From positions 108,485-172,484 of the forward strand of contig NZ_FOSE01000001.1 of assembly GCF_900114185.1 (NCBI RefSeq): DNA of 64,000 bases, in the 5' to 3' direction. Position 1 is the first letter of the stretch. The number at the start of each line of letters is the position of its first letter. The translations under genes and the position numbers were made by a program. The stretch is from Cellulomonas sp. KH9. GTDB taxonomy: Bacteria; Actinomycetota; Actinomycetes; Actinomycetales; Cellulomonadaceae. The notes under the pieces are model-generated. The model had not been told where the DNA came from and made no database searches. It worked only from the letters and a program-made list of their open reading frames with translations. This document shows, in pieces, positions 32,652 through 41,023 of this stretch.

Positions 32652-33628
32652 GCACCGACACCCCACCCCCCGTGCTCGTCGAGCACGTCACGCGGCGCTT
32701 CGGCACCGTCACCGCGCTCGACGACGTCAGCCTGCGGGTCGACGCGGGCGAGATCGTCGGCCTGCTGGGACCCAACGGGGCCGGCAAGACGACCCTGCTG
32801 TCGCTGGTCGCCGGTCTGCGCACCCCGGACGAGGGCACCGTCCGCGTCTTCGGGGGCGACCCGCGTGACCCCGCCGCCCGCACCTCGCTCGGCACCACCC
32901 CGCAGGAGACGGGCCTGCCGGAGACGCTGAAGGTCCGTGAGGTCATCGACTTCGTCGCCGGGCACTTCGCCGACCCCATGCCCCGCGACGAGGTCATGAC
33001 GCGGTTCGGCCTCACCGAGCTGGCCGACCGGCAGACCGGTGCGCTGTCCGGCGGGCAGAAGCGCCGGCTCGCGGTCGGGCTGTCGCTCGTCGGCCGCCCG
33101 CGCCTGGTGCTCCTCGACGAGCCGACGACCGGGCTGGACGTCGAGGCGCGGCACGTGCTGTGGCAGGCGCTGCGCGACTACCACGCCGACGGCGCCACGG
33201 TCATCGTCACCAGCCACTACCTCGAGGAGATCGAGGCGCTGGCCCAGCGCGTCGTCGTCGTCGGGGGCGGGAGGGTGCTGGCCGACGACACGCTGGCGCG
33301 CGTCCTCGACCTCGTCGCCGTGCGGCGGGTGAGCCTCACGGTCGCAGGTCCGGTCGCCGGCCTCGCCGCGCTGCCGGGCGTCCAGGAGGTGACCGGGACC
33401 GGCGAGGTCCCCGGAGGCCTGCGGGTCACGCTCGTCGCGTCCGACGCCGACGCGGCCGTGCGCGCGCTCGTCACCACGGGCGTGCCGTTCACCGACCTCG
33501 AGGTGCGCGGCGCGTCCCTCGAGGAGGCCTTCCTCTCCCTCACCACGCGCGACGCCGACGTGCTGCCCGACGCACCCGCGTCGCGGCGACCCGCGGCCGC
33601 GCCCGCCCTCCCGGAGGTGGTCCGATGA
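32648..33628 (+). CDS. ABC transporter ATP-binding protein (CcmA/NatA type)
   Basis: A 326-residue ATPase. Walker A is GPNGAGKTT, the Q-loop TTPQETGLPE, the signature LSGGQKRRLAVGLSL, Walker B LVLLDEPTTGLD, and the H-loop TSHYLEE. After about residue 220 comes the DrrA/NatA-type C-terminal domain, followed by a proline-rich tail. It energises the permease encoded next (ATGA overlap). Transporters of this class export drugs, peptides or sodium. The regulator that precedes it suggests induction by a small molecule. Confidence 0.9.
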   Translation: MSTDTPPPVLVEHVTRRFGTVTALDDVSLRVDAGEIVGLLGPNGAGKTTLLSLVAGLRTPDEGTVRVFGGDPRDPAARTSLGTTPQETGLPETLKVREVIDFVAGHFADPMPRDEVMTRFGLTELADRQTGALSGGQKRRLAVGLSLVGRPRLVLLDEPTTGLDVEARHVLWQALRDYHADGATVIVTSHYLEEIEALAQRVVVVGGGRVLADDTLARVLDLVAVRRVSLTVAGPVAGLAALPGVQEVTGTGEVPGGLRVTLVASDADAAVRALVTTGVPFTDLEVRGASLEEAFLSLTTRDADVLPDAPASRRPAAAPALPEVVR

Positions 33629-34419
33629 GCACGACGACCCGCGCGGCCGTGCCCGCCCCGCCGCTGCGACCCTGGGCGTCGCTCGCGTGGCTGCACACCC
33701 GCTACCAGTTCCTCGAGACCGTGCGCGTGCCGATCGCCGTCATCGGCAACCTGCTGTTCCCGGCGCTCGCGCTCCTCTTCTTCGTCGTCCCGCAGGACGC
33801 CATCACGTCCGACCCGCTGGCGTCGACCGCGGCGATCGCCCAGCTGGGGACCTTCGCCGTGATGTCCGCGTGCCTGTTCACGCACGGCGCGGGCGTCGCC
33901 GAGGACCGCGCCAAGCCGTTCGACCCGTTCGTGCGGACGCTGCCCGCACGGCCCGGGCCGCGGCTGGCCGGGCGCGTCGTCAACGGGCTGCTGTGGGCGT
34001 ACCTGGCGCTCGTGCCGCCCGTCCTGGTCGGTGCGCTGCTGACGTCCGCCTCGCTGACCGGCCTCCGCGCCCTGGGTGCGTTCGTCATGGTCGCGCTCGT
34101 GGCCGTGCCGTTCACCCTCCTGGGGCTGGCCATCGGCTACGCCATGTCGACCAAGGCGGCCCTCGCGGTCGTGCAGTGCGTGCTGTTCCCGCTCGCGTTC
34201 GCCGGCGGTCTGTTCATGCCGCCCGAGATCTTCCCGGGTTGGCTGGACGTCATCTCGCAGGCACTGCCGTCGCGGGCCGCGCGTGACCTGGTCGTCCAGG
34301 TCACCACGGGGGTCGAGGGTAGTGCGGTGGCGCTGCCGGTGCTGCTCGCGTGGACGGCCGTCTTCGCGGCGCTCGCCGTCGCCGCCGTCCGCTCGGACGA
34401 GGGGCGGCGCTTCCGCTGA
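33625..34419 (+). CDS. ABC-2 type transporter permease
   Basis: A 264-residue permease with six helices: a first pair around residues 35-85, then RVVNGLLWAYLALVPPVLVG and others. The segment PLAFAGGLFMPPEIFPGWLDVISQALPSRAARDLV, before the last helix, is the conserved ABC-2 motif. It forms the membrane part of the exporter with the ATPase encoded by the overlapping gene upstream. A strong hairpin (34422-34480) follows immediately and ends the four-gene operon. Confidence 0.87.
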   Translation: MSTTTRAAVPAPPLRPWASLAWLHTRYQFLETVRVPIAVIGNLLFPALALLFFVVPQDAITSDPLASTAAIAQLGTFAVMSACLFTHGAGVAEDRAKPFDPFVRTLPARPGPRLAGRVVNGLLWAYLALVPPVLVGALLTSASLTGLRALGAFVMVALVAVPFTLLGLAIGYAMSTKAALAVVQCVLFPLAFAGGLFMPPEIFPGWLDVISQALPSRAARDLVVQVTTGVEGSAVALPVLLAWTAVFAALAVAAVRSDEGRRFR

Positions 34420-34421
34420 CC

Positions 34422-34480
34422 ACGCCGTGACGGTCGCGCCGGCACCCCTGGTGGGGGTGTCGGCGCGACGATCACGGCGT
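34422..34480. terminator. Long imperfect hairpin between convergent operons
   Basis: Outer arms ACGCCGTGA (34422-34430) and TCACGGCGT (34472-34480) are perfect. Inner arms TCGCGCCGGCACCCC and GGGGTGTCGGCGCGA pair with one mismatch. It starts 3 bases after the permease stop and includes the stop codon of the convergent ribbon-helix-helix gene, so it should terminate both. Confidence 0.7.
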
Positions 34481-34795
34481 CGCGCGCGGCCGCCCGCGAC
34501 GCGGCGGGGCGCCCGCCGCGTCCGGCATGCGTCCGGCGTCCTTCAGCGCGCGGCGCAGCAGCAGGTCGATCTGCGCGTTGACGCTGCGCAGGTCGTCCGC
34601 CGCCCACCGGGCCACGGCGTCGTGCACCGCGGGGTCCAGGCGCAGCAGCACCTGCCGCCGCTCCCGGCGTCCCGGGCGCGCGGGTGCACCCTCGTCACCC
34701 GGCGGTGCGCTCGGGTCGGCCCCGGCCGGCGCGTCCCCCTGCGCGCCGCCCGGGGCCGGCGGTGAGTCCGCCCCCACGGGCTCGTCGGCCGTCAC
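34472..34795 (-). CDS. Ribbon-helix-helix (Arc-like) DNA-binding protein
   Basis: A 107-residue protein. The first half is a proline/alanine/acidic linker. Residues from about 48 read RRQVLLRLDPAVHDAVARWA, then LRSVNAQIDLLLRRALKDAG, an Arc/CopG-type ribbon-helix-helix. The GTG at 34795 overlaps the SPFH gene stop (GTGA), so the two are coupled. It probably binds the perfect palindrome upstream of the SPFH gene and represses the pair. The disordered N-terminus is an unusual addition for an Arc-like regulator. Confidence 0.78.
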   Translation of the reverse strand: MTADEPVGADSPPAPGGAQGDAPAGADPSAPPGDEGAPARPGRRERRQVLLRLDPAVHDAVARWAADDLRSVNAQIDLLLRRALKDAGRMPDAAGAPPRRGRPRATP

Positions 34796-35751
34796 GCGTA
34801 GAGCGACCCGGTGTTGATGACGGGTGTCGCGCGGGACTCGCCGCACAGCACGACGAGCAGGTTCGACACCATGGCGGCCCGGCGCTCGTCGTCGAGCTGG
34901 ACCACGCCGTCGGCCTCGAGGCGGCTCAGCGCGCCCTCGACCATCGACACGGCACCCTCGACGATGCGCTCGCGGGCGGCGATGATCGCGCCGGCCTGCT
35001 GGCGCTGCAGCATGGCCTGGGCGATCTCGGGGGCGTACGCGAGGTTGGAGATGCGGGCCTCGATGACCTCGAGGCCGGCGATGACGACGCGGGCCGCGAC
35101 CTCGGCGGCGATCTCCGCCGACACGACGTCCGTGGCGCCGCGCAGCGAGTTCTCGCCGTTCTCCGCGTGGTCGTACGGGTGCGACATCGCGACGTGGCGC
35201 AGCGCGGACTCGGACTGCACGCGCACGAAGTCGGCGTAGTCCTCGACCGCGAACGTGGCCTTGGCGGTGTCGGCGACCTGCCACACGACGATGGCCGCGA
35301 TGTTGATCGGGTTGCCGTCCTCGTCGTTGACCTTGAGCTCGTTGGTCTCGAAGTTGCGGACCCGCACGGAGACGTTCTTGCGCACGGTCAGCGGCACGGT
35401 CAGGACCAGGCCGGTGCGCCGCACGGTGCCCATGTAGCGGCCGAAGAGCTGGACGACCCGCGTCTGCCCGGGGCTGATGACGGCGATGCTGGTGGACAGG
35501 AGGATGCCGACCAGGATGAGCGCGATGCCGAGGAAGCCCCACGCGTCCTGCCCCGTGGTCTCGGCGTGGACGAACAGCGGGATCGACGCGCCCAGGGAGC
35601 CCAGGGCGAGCAGGAGCACGACCGCAGCGGGGCCGGCGCCGAGCGCCCAGGCGTCCCGCTCGACCACGTCGACGCGGGCGCCGTTGTGGCCGACCGGCCG
35701 GCCGCTCGGGTCGCCGCCCACGGAGTCCTGCGGCGGTGCGGTGTCGGGCAT
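34792..35751 (-). CDS. SPFH-domain (band 7/slipin-like) membrane protein
   Basis: A 319-residue protein. Two hydrophobic helices near the N-terminus (about 38-60 and 70-95) precede an SPFH domain that begins SPGQTRVVQLFGRYMGTV and includes FETNELKVND and NIAAIVVWQVADT. A long alpha-helical region (AEIAAEVAARVVIAGLEVIE) follows. SPFH proteins oligomerise at the membrane and organise microdomains. This subfamily is regularly linked to a small Arc-like regulator in actinobacteria, as here. The ATG at 35751 has GGTCACC-type spacing to a palindromic operator 39 bases upstream. Confidence 0.88.
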   Translation of the reverse strand: MPDTAPPQDSVGGDPSGRPVGHNGARVDVVERDAWALGAGPAAVVLLLALGSLGASIPLFVHAETTGQDAWGFLGIALILVGILLSTSIAVISPGQTRVVQLFGRYMGTVRRTGLVLTVPLTVRKNVSVRVRNFETNELKVNDEDGNPINIAAIVVWQVADTAKATFAVEDYADFVRVQSESALRHVAMSHPYDHAENGENSLRGATDVVSAEIAAEVAARVVIAGLEVIEARISNLAYAPEIAQAMLQRQQAGAIIAARERIVEGAVSMVEGALSRLEADGVVQLDDERRAAMVSNLLVVLCGESRATPVINTGSLYA

Positions 35752-35789
35752 GGTGACCTCCAGAGGGGGAGAAGCGCGGGTGCGCTATC

Positions 35790-35805
35790 AAAGTGATATC
35801 ACTTT
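35790..35805. promoter_or_regulatory. Perfect 16-bp palindrome (operator for SPFH/RHH pair)
   Basis: AAAGTGATATCACTTT (35790-35805) is exactly self-complementary and strikingly AT-rich for this genome. It lies 39 bases upstream of the SPFH start. Ribbon-helix-helix proteins bind such sites as dimers of dimers, and the paired RHH gene is the obvious binder. Confidence 0.75.
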
Positions 35806-35886
35806 AGCACCGGACCCCGACCCGGCGGACCGAGGACGGTGCACCTCACCCGGCCGGACGCACGCGCGCCGGCAGCCCGGGACGAC

Positions 35887-35920
35887 GACGGGCGCGGCAC
35901 CCGCGGGTGCCGCGCCCGTC
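35887..35920 (-). terminator. Perfect hairpin terminator after copA
   Basis: GACGGGCGCGGCACCC (35887-35902) pairs perfectly with its reverse complement (35905-35920) over a 2-base turn. It lies 26 bases after the copA stop and so ends the copper operon. Confidence 0.75.
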
Positions 35921-35945
35921 ATGGCGTCGCTCGGGACAGCGCCGG

Positions 35946-38420
35946 TCAGGAGAACCGGCGCAGCCGCAGCGAGTTCGTCACCACCAGGACCGACGAGAAC
36001 GCCATGGCGGCGCCCGCGATCATGGGGTTGAGCAGCCCGAGGGCGGCCAGCGGGATCGCCGCGACGTTGTACGCGAACGCCCAGAACAGGTTCTGCCGGA
36101 TGATCCGCAGCGTGCGCCGCGACAGCCGGATCGCCTGCGGCGCGGACGCGAGGTCCCCGCGCACCAGCGTGAGGTCCGCCGCCTCGATGGCGACGTCCGT
36201 GCCGGTGCCCATGGCCAGCCCCAGGTCGGCCGTGGCGAGGGCCGCGGCGTCGTTGACGCCGTCACCGACCATCGCGACGCGCGCGCCGCCGGACTGCAGC
36301 CGCTCGACCGCCGCGACCTTCTCGTCGGGGAGGACCTGGGCGACCACGTCCTCGTCCGCGATGCCGACCGCACGGGCCGTCGCCAGGGCGGCGCCCCGGT
36401 TGTCGCCCGTCAGCAGCACCGGGCGCAGGCCCAGCGCCCGCAGGTCGCGCACGGCCTGCACCGACGTCGGCTTCACCGGGTCCCGCAGCACCAGGACGCC
36501 GCGGGCGCGCCCGTCCCACGCGGCCACGACCGCCGTCGCCCCGTCCGCCTCCGCCGCGGCGACCGCGTCGGCCACCTCGGTGGTGCGCACGCCCTGCTCG
36601 TCGAGCCAGCCGAGGCGGCCCACCAGCACGCGGCGCGCGAGCCCGACCCCGCTGTGCGCGGTGCGGACCACGCCGCTGACGCCGCGGCCCGCGTCGGCGC
36701 GGAACTCCCGCACCTCCTCGGTGCCGACGGCGACACCGTCGGCACCCACCGCCTCGGGGGCGGGGGAGGCCGGTCCGGCCTCCGCACCCACCGCGTCCGC
36801 GATCGCCCGGGCGATCGGGTGCTCCGCGAGCCGCTCGACGGCGGCGGCGAGGCGCCGGACCTCGTCCGCGTCCTCACCCGCCGCGGGCACGACGTCGACC
36901 AGGGCCATGCGCCCGGCCGTGACCGTGCCCGTCTTGTCGAGCACGACGGTGTCGACGCGCCGGGTCTCCTCGAGGATCTCCGGACCCTTGATGAGGATGC
37001 CGAGCTGCGCGCCGCGCCCGGTGCCGACCAGCAGCGCGGTGGGCGTGGCCAGCCCCAGGGCACAGGGGCAGGCGATGATCAGCACCGCGACCGCCGCGGT
37101 GAACGCCGCCTGCACCCCGCCGCCGGTCGCGAGCCACACGAGCAGGGTGCCCACGGCGACGACCAGCACGACGGGCACGAAGACCGCGGAGATCCGGTCG
37201 GCCAGCCGCTGCACGGGCGCCTTGCCGGTCTGCGCGTGCGCGACGAGCCGTCCGATCTGCGCCAGGCGGGTCTCCTCGCCCACGCGCGTGGCCCGGACCA
37301 CCAGGTGGCCCGACGTGTTGACGGTCGCGCCGGTGACCTCGTCGCCCGGCCCGACGTCGACGGGCACCGGCTCTCCGGTCAGCAGCGACGTGTCGACCGC
37401 GCTGGTGCCGGACACCACCACGCCGTCCGTGGCGACCTTCTCGCCCGGGCGCACGGCGAACTCGTCCCCGACACCCAGCGTCCCGACCGGCACCCGGCGC
37501 TCGACGCGCCGCCCGTCCGGCCCGGTGACCAGCAGCGCCACGTCCTTGGCCCCCAGGTCGAGCAGGGCGCGCAGCGCGTCGCCGGCCCGGCGCCGGGACC
37601 GGTGCTCGGCGTACCGGCCGGCCAGCAGGAACGTGGTGACGACGGCCGCGACCTCGAAGTACAGCTCCGGCATGCCGCCGCCGTGGCCCGCGTCGGCCGC
37701 GGGGAACAGCGTCGGGGTCATGCGCATCCCGAGCTCGCCCGCACCGCCCAGCAGCAGGGCCCACAGCGACCAGGCGGTCGCCGCGACGACGCCGATCGAC
37801 ACGAGCGTGTCCATGGTCGACGCCCCGTGGCGTGCGGCCCGGAAGGCCGCACGGTGGAACGGCCAGGCGGCCCACGTGGCCACCGGCAGCGCGAGCGCGG
37901 CGACCAGCCACTGCCAGCCGCGGAACTGCGTCGCGGGGACCATGCTCAGCACGACGACGGGAACGGTCAGCACGGCCGCGACGCGCAGCCGGCGACGCAG
38001 GTCCGCCCCGCGGGTGTCGTCGGGGGCGGAGGTGTCGTCGTCGGGGTCGTGCTCCATGCCGGCGTGCTGCATGCCGGACAGGGCGTGCGCGACCTCGTCG
38101 TGGCCGGACCCGTGGCCCGACCCGTGGGCCGTGTCGTGGCTCCCCGGCCGGGCCACCGGCCGCGCGTCGTAGCCCGCGGCGCGCACGGCCGCGACCAGGT
38201 CGTCGACGGTCGGCGCCGGGGCGTCGTCCGTCGGCGTGACGTCGACGTGCGCCGTCTCCAGGGCGAGGTTCACCGTCGCGCTGGCGCCGGGAACGCGGTT
38301 GAGGCGCTTCTCCACGCGCGCGACGCACGACGCGCACGTCATGCCCTCGACGGCCAGGTCGATCCCGACGGGCGTGACGCCGTCCGGCGTCACCGCCCCG
38401 GGGGCCGCGGCGGCACTCAC
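35946..38420 (-). CDS. copA: Copper-exporting P1B-type ATPase
   Basis: An 824-residue P1B-1 ATPase that pumps Cu(I) out. The N-terminal HMA domain has MTCASC (Cys29, Cys32). A long linker (about residues 95-150) is rich in His, Met and Asp and may bind more metal. The core has eight helices with the CPC motif in [14 protein letters not shown], phosphorylation site DKTGT, HP-type nucleotide motif AEHPIARAI and hinge GDGVND. The GTG start overlaps the copZ stop (GTGA). It is downstream of csoR and copZ in one leftward operon and should be induced by copper through CsoR release. Confidence 0.93.
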   Translation of the reverse strand: MSAAAAPGAVTPDGVTPVGIDLAVEGMTCASCVARVEKRLNRVPGASATVNLALETAHVDVTPTDDAPAPTVDDLVAAVRAAGYDARPVARPGSHDTAHGSGHGSGHDEVAHALSGMQHAGMEHDPDDDTSAPDDTRGADLRRRLRVAAVLTVPVVVLSMVPATQFRGWQWLVAALALPVATWAAWPFHRAAFRAARHGASTMDTLVSIGVVAATAWSLWALLLGGAGELGMRMTPTLFPAADAGHGGGMPELYFEVAAVVTTFLLAGRYAEHRSRRRAGDALRALLDLGAKDVALLVTGPDGRRVERRVPVGTLGVGDEFAVRPGEKVATDGVVVSGTSAVDTSLLTGEPVPVDVGPGDEVTGATVNTSGHLVVRATRVGEETRLAQIGRLVAHAQTGKAPVQRLADRISAVFVPVVLVVAVGTLLVWLATGGGVQAAFTAAVAVLIIACPCALGLATPTALLVGTGRGAQLGILIKGPEILEETRRVDTVVLDKTGTVTAGRMALVDVVPAAGEDADEVRRLAAAVERLAEHPIARAIADAVGAEAGPASPAPEAVGADGVAVGTEEVREFRADAGRGVSGVVRTAHSGVGLARRVLVGRLGWLDEQGVRTTEVADAVAAAEADGATAVVAAWDGRARGVLVLRDPVKPTSVQAVRDLRALGLRPVLLTGDNRGAALATARAVGIADEDVVAQVLPDEKVAAVERLQSGGARVAMVGDGVNDAAALATADLGLAMGTGTDVAIEAADLTLVRGDLASAPQAIRLSRRTLRIIRQNLFWAFAYNVAAIPLAALGLLNPMIAGAAMAFSSVLVVTNSLRLRRFS

Positions 38421-38647
38421 AGCAACGACCGCGTGGGCGTCACCGCGTACCCGGCCTCGACGACGGCGGCGTCCACCGCCGCGGGGTCGAGCGGCGCGTC
38501 GGAGGTGACGGTCACGGGGGACGAGCCGCCGGTGACGAGCTCGACGTCGACGCCGGTGACGCCGGGCAGCGCGGACAGCTCCTCGGTCACGGCGTTCACG
38601 CAGTGGCCGCACGTCATGCCGTCGACCCGGAAGGTGGTGGTGCTCAT
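38417..38647 (-). CDS. copZ: Copper chaperone CopZ (HMA domain)
   Basis: A 76-residue ferredoxin-like HMA protein. It opens [19 protein letters not shown], with metal-binding Cys13 and Cys16. It carries Cu(I) to CopA, whose gene overlaps its stop codon. GAAGGAGCACCACC in front of the ATG gives a strong ribosome site. It is slightly longer than typical CopZ through a loop rich in Ser/Val/Thr ([15 protein letters not shown]). Confidence 0.9.
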   Translation of the reverse strand: MSTTTFRVDGMTCGHCVNAVTEELSALPGVTGVDVELVTGGSSPVTVTSDAPLDPAAVDAAVVEAGYAVTPTRSLL

Positions 38648-38770
38648 GGTGGTGCTCCTTCGACCTCGGTGGTCCGGTGCGGCGGGGGCCCGCGCGGGTG
38701 TGCGGCGGGCGGCCGGGCGACCGGTGGGGTGGGGCCGTCCGTCCTGGTGGGGGGACGGGCGGCCGGGGCT

Positions 38771-39151
38771 TCAGCTGCGGACGAGCCGTGCGATGGCGGC
38801 GGACGCCTCGCGGACCTTGGCGGCGCCCTCCTCGGGGGACTGGCGCGCGGCGTCGACGACGCAGTGGCCCAGGTGGTCCTCGACCAGGCCGATCCCGACG
38901 GCCTGCAGGGCCTTGGTCACCGCCGCGATCTGCGTGAGGACGTCGATGCAGTACACGTCCTCGTCGACCATGCGGGCGATCCCGCGCACCTGGCCCTCGA
39001 CGCGGCGCAGCCGGCGCAGGTACTCGTCCTTCGCGGGCGTGTACCCGTGCACCGGCGACCCGGTCTCCCCGGCGGTCGCGGGTGCGTCGACGTCCGCGGG
39101 GTGCGGGGCCGTGGGGGCCGTCGCCTGCGTGTCGGTCGGTGTCGTCGTCAC
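38771..39151 (-). CDS. csoR: Copper-sensing repressor CsoR
   Basis: A 126-residue member of the CsoR/RcnR family. After a 35-residue non-conserved extension, the all-helical core starts [21 protein letters not shown]. Copper ligands fit the Cys-His-Cys pattern: Cys68 in VYCIDVLTQ, and His93 and Cys97 in EDHLGHC. It represses the operon until Cu(I) binds. The GTG at 39151 was taken as start; a GTG two codons upstream is equally possible. A matching palindrome (39168-39182) lies directly before the gene. Confidence 0.9.
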   Translation of the reverse strand: MTTTPTDTQATAPTAPHPADVDAPATAGETGSPVHGYTPAKDEYLRRLRRVEGQVRGIARMVDEDVYCIDVLTQIAAVTKALQAVGIGLVEDHLGHCVVDAARQSPEEGAAKVREASAAIARLVRS

Positions 39152-39167
39152 GTGCACCCCAACACGG

Positions 39168-39182
39168 TACCCCTGGGGGGTA
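39168..39182. promoter_or_regulatory. CsoR operator
   Basis: TACCCC (39168-39173), TGG, GGGGTA (39177-39182) forms the short GC-rich palindrome typical of CsoR sites. It lies 17 bases in front of the csoR start, over its likely promoter, so it mediates autoregulation of csoR-copZ-copA. Confidence 0.75.
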
Positions 39183-39280
39183 TTCCCCTCAGGTCTGCCC
39201 CGTCGGCGACGTGCTGCTCTCACCCGACCGCGCGGCCGTCGCTGCCCCGCCCGGCCGCCGTGACGGGGGAGAATCGCGCC

Positions 39281-39739
39281 ATGCGGGTCTCGGCGAAGGC
39301 GGACTATGCGGTGCGGGCGTGCGCCGAGCTGGCGAGCAGGCCGGGCGGTGAGTCCGTCACGAGCGACGCGCTCGCCGCGGGCCAGGACATCCCCACCAGC
39401 TTCCTCGAGCGGATCATGGGCGACCTGCGCCGCGGCGGCATCGTGACGAGCGTGCGCGGGCGGGCCGGTGGCTACCTGCTGGCCCGGCCGGCCGAGGAGA
39501 TCACGGTCGCGGACGTCATCCGGGCCGTCGACGGCCCCCTCGTGACGGTGCGCGACGTCCGTCCGCCGGGGCTGACGTACGAGGGGTCGGCGACCGCCCT
39601 GCTCGAGGTCTGGGTCGCGCTGCGGACCTCGGTGCGCGACGTGCTCGACGTCGTGACGCTGGCCGACGTGGTGCGGCGCGACCTGCCCGAGTCGGTCCAC
39701 CGGCTCGCCGCCCGTGAGGACGCCTGGCAGAACCCCTGA
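39281..39739 (+). CDS. Rrf2-family transcriptional regulator
   Basis: A 152-residue winged-helix protein. MRVSAKADYAVRACAELA and IPTSFLERIMGDLRRGGIVTSVRGRAGGYLLARP are the Rrf2 core. The three-cysteine cluster that binds Fe-S in IscR, RsrR or NsrR is absent, and the region between 90 and 110 has no Cys. It therefore belongs with non-Fe-S members such as CymR, which act in sulfur metabolism. That fits the next gene, a TauE/SafE-type transporter of sulfur anions, 96 bases downstream. The ATG at 39281 is the natural start; no strong ribosome site is visible. Confidence 0.83.
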   Translation: MRVSAKADYAVRACAELASRPGGESVTSDALAAGQDIPTSFLERIMGDLRRGGIVTSVRGRAGGYLLARPAEEITVADVIRAVDGPLVTVRDVRPPGLTYEGSATALLEVWVALRTSVRDVLDVVTLADVVRRDLPESVHRLAAREDAWQNP

Positions 39740-39760
39740 CCGACGGGACGTCCGTGCTCC

Positions 39761-39819
39761 GAGACGTCGTCTCAGGATACGGATAGGCCTTGTTACCCGA
39801 GCACTCGGGTCGGAATTAT
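39761..39819 (+). promoter_or_regulatory. Promoter with palindromes upstream of the TauE/SafE gene
   Basis: TTGTTA (39790-39795) and AATTAT (39814-39819), 18 bases apart, look like a -35/-10 pair. The space between is exactly filled by ACCCGAG-CA-CTCGGGT (39795-39810), a perfect palindrome. A second one, GAGAC-GTC-GTCTC (39761-39773), lies further upstream. A repressor between the boxes would block transcription. The adjacent Rrf2 regulator is the likely protein. Confidence 0.6.
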
Positions 39820-39835
39820 CGGGCTGGTACGCAGC

Positions 39836-40879
39836 ATGTCCGATCCGTCCGATCCCACCCCGGCCCTCCGCCGGGCCGCTCCCGAGGTGGTCCCCGTGCC
39901 CACGATCGTCCTGCTCGCCCTCGTCGGGCTCGCCGCACAGCTGGTCGACGGAAGCCTGGGCATGGCCTACGGCGTGACGTCGACGACGCTGCTGCTGTTC
40001 ATCGGCACCAACCCCGCCGCCGCGTCCGCGACGGTCCACCTCGCCGAGATCGGCACGACGCTCGCGTCGGGCGTCTCGCACTGGAAGTTCGGCAACGTCG
40101 ACTGGAAGGTCGTCCTGCGGGTCGGCGTGCCCGGCGCGGTCGGCGCGTTCGCCGGGGCGACGGTCCTGTCGAACCTGTCCACCGACGCCGCCAAGCCCGT
40201 GATGTCGCTGATCCTGCTCGGCCTCGGCGTCTACCTGCTCGTCCGGTTCACGCTCAAGGGCCTGCGCACCGACCGCCTGCACCTGCCGCTGCGCTCGCGG
40301 TTCCTCGCACCGCTCGGGCTGGTCGCCGGCTTCGTCGACGCCACCGGTGGCGGCGGCTGGGGCCCGGTCGGCACGCCCGCGCTGCTCGCCAGCGGCCGGC
40401 TCGAGCCGCGCAAGGTCGTCGGGTCGATCGACACCTCGGAGTTCCTCGTCGCGATCGCCGCGAGCCTGGGCTTCCTGTTCGCGATCGGCTCGCAGGGCAT
40501 CGACTTCACCTGGGTCGCCGCACTGCTCGTCGGTGGGCTCATCGCCGCGCCCCTCGCCGCGTGGCTCGTCCGCAAGGTCCCGGGCCGCGTCCTCGGCTCG
40601 GCGGTCGGCGGCGTCATCGTCCTGACGAACACCCGCACGCTGCTGCGCTCCGACTGGGTCGGTGTGGGTGACACCCCGACCGAGGACATCGTGCTCGGCC
40701 TGATCGCGCTCGTGTGGATCGCGGCCATCACGTGGTCGGTCCGGGCGTACCGCCACGACCTGGCCGCCGGGCGCGGTGACGTCGTCGCCGTGGGACACGG
40801 CCCCACCGACCCGGTCGCGCCGGGCGACGAGCCCGCGCTCGTCGCGGCCGACGTGGACCCGGTGCCGCCGACCCGCTGA
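39836..40879 (+). CDS. TauE/SafE (TSUP) family sulfur-anion transporter
   Basis: A 347-residue membrane protein with eight or more helices. IVLLALVGLAAQLVDGSLGMAYG, NPAAASATVHLAEIGTTLASGVSHW and the central GFVDATGGGGWGPVGTPALL are TSUP signatures. The family moves sulfite, thiosulfate, sulfoacetate or similar anions. Location next to a non-Fe-S Rrf2 regulator supports a sulfur role. A polar 50-residue tail follows the last helix. The ATG at 39836 gives a 20-residue lead before the first helix. A strong bidirectional terminator follows. Confidence 0.87.
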   Translation: MSDPSDPTPALRRAAPEVVPVPTIVLLALVGLAAQLVDGSLGMAYGVTSTTLLLFIGTNPAAASATVHLAEIGTTLASGVSHWKFGNVDWKVVLRVGVPGAVGAFAGATVLSNLSTDAAKPVMSLILLGLGVYLLVRFTLKGLRTDRLHLPLRSRFLAPLGLVAGFVDATGGGGWGPVGTPALLASGRLEPRKVVGSIDTSEFLVAIAASLGFLFAIGSQGIDFTWVAALLVGGLIAAPLAAWLVRKVPGRVLGSAVGGVIVLTNTRTLLRSDWVGVGDTPTEDIVLGLIALVWIAAITWSVRAYRHDLAAGRGDVVAVGHGPTDPVAPGDEPALVAADVDPVPPTR

Positions 40880-40922
40880 CCTCGTCGCACCTCCCGGTCC
40901 GCACCCCGGGACGGACCGGCGA

Positions 40923-40978
40923 CGAGACCGGGCTCAGGTCGCTCATCCACCGCGGTGGGCGACCTGAGCCCGGTCTCG
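40923..40978. terminator. 20-bp perfect stem, bidirectional terminator
   Basis: CGAGACCGGGCTCAGGTCGC (40923-40942) is matched exactly by its reverse complement at 40959-40978. The 16-base loop itself contains the palindrome CCACCGCGGTGG (40947-40958). It lies between the convergent transporter (end 40879) and hemL (end 41024). Confidence 0.8.
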
Positions 40979-41023
40979 TGCGTCCTGCGCCCCAGGACGT
41001 GGACACCTCGGCCGGGGGAGGAG

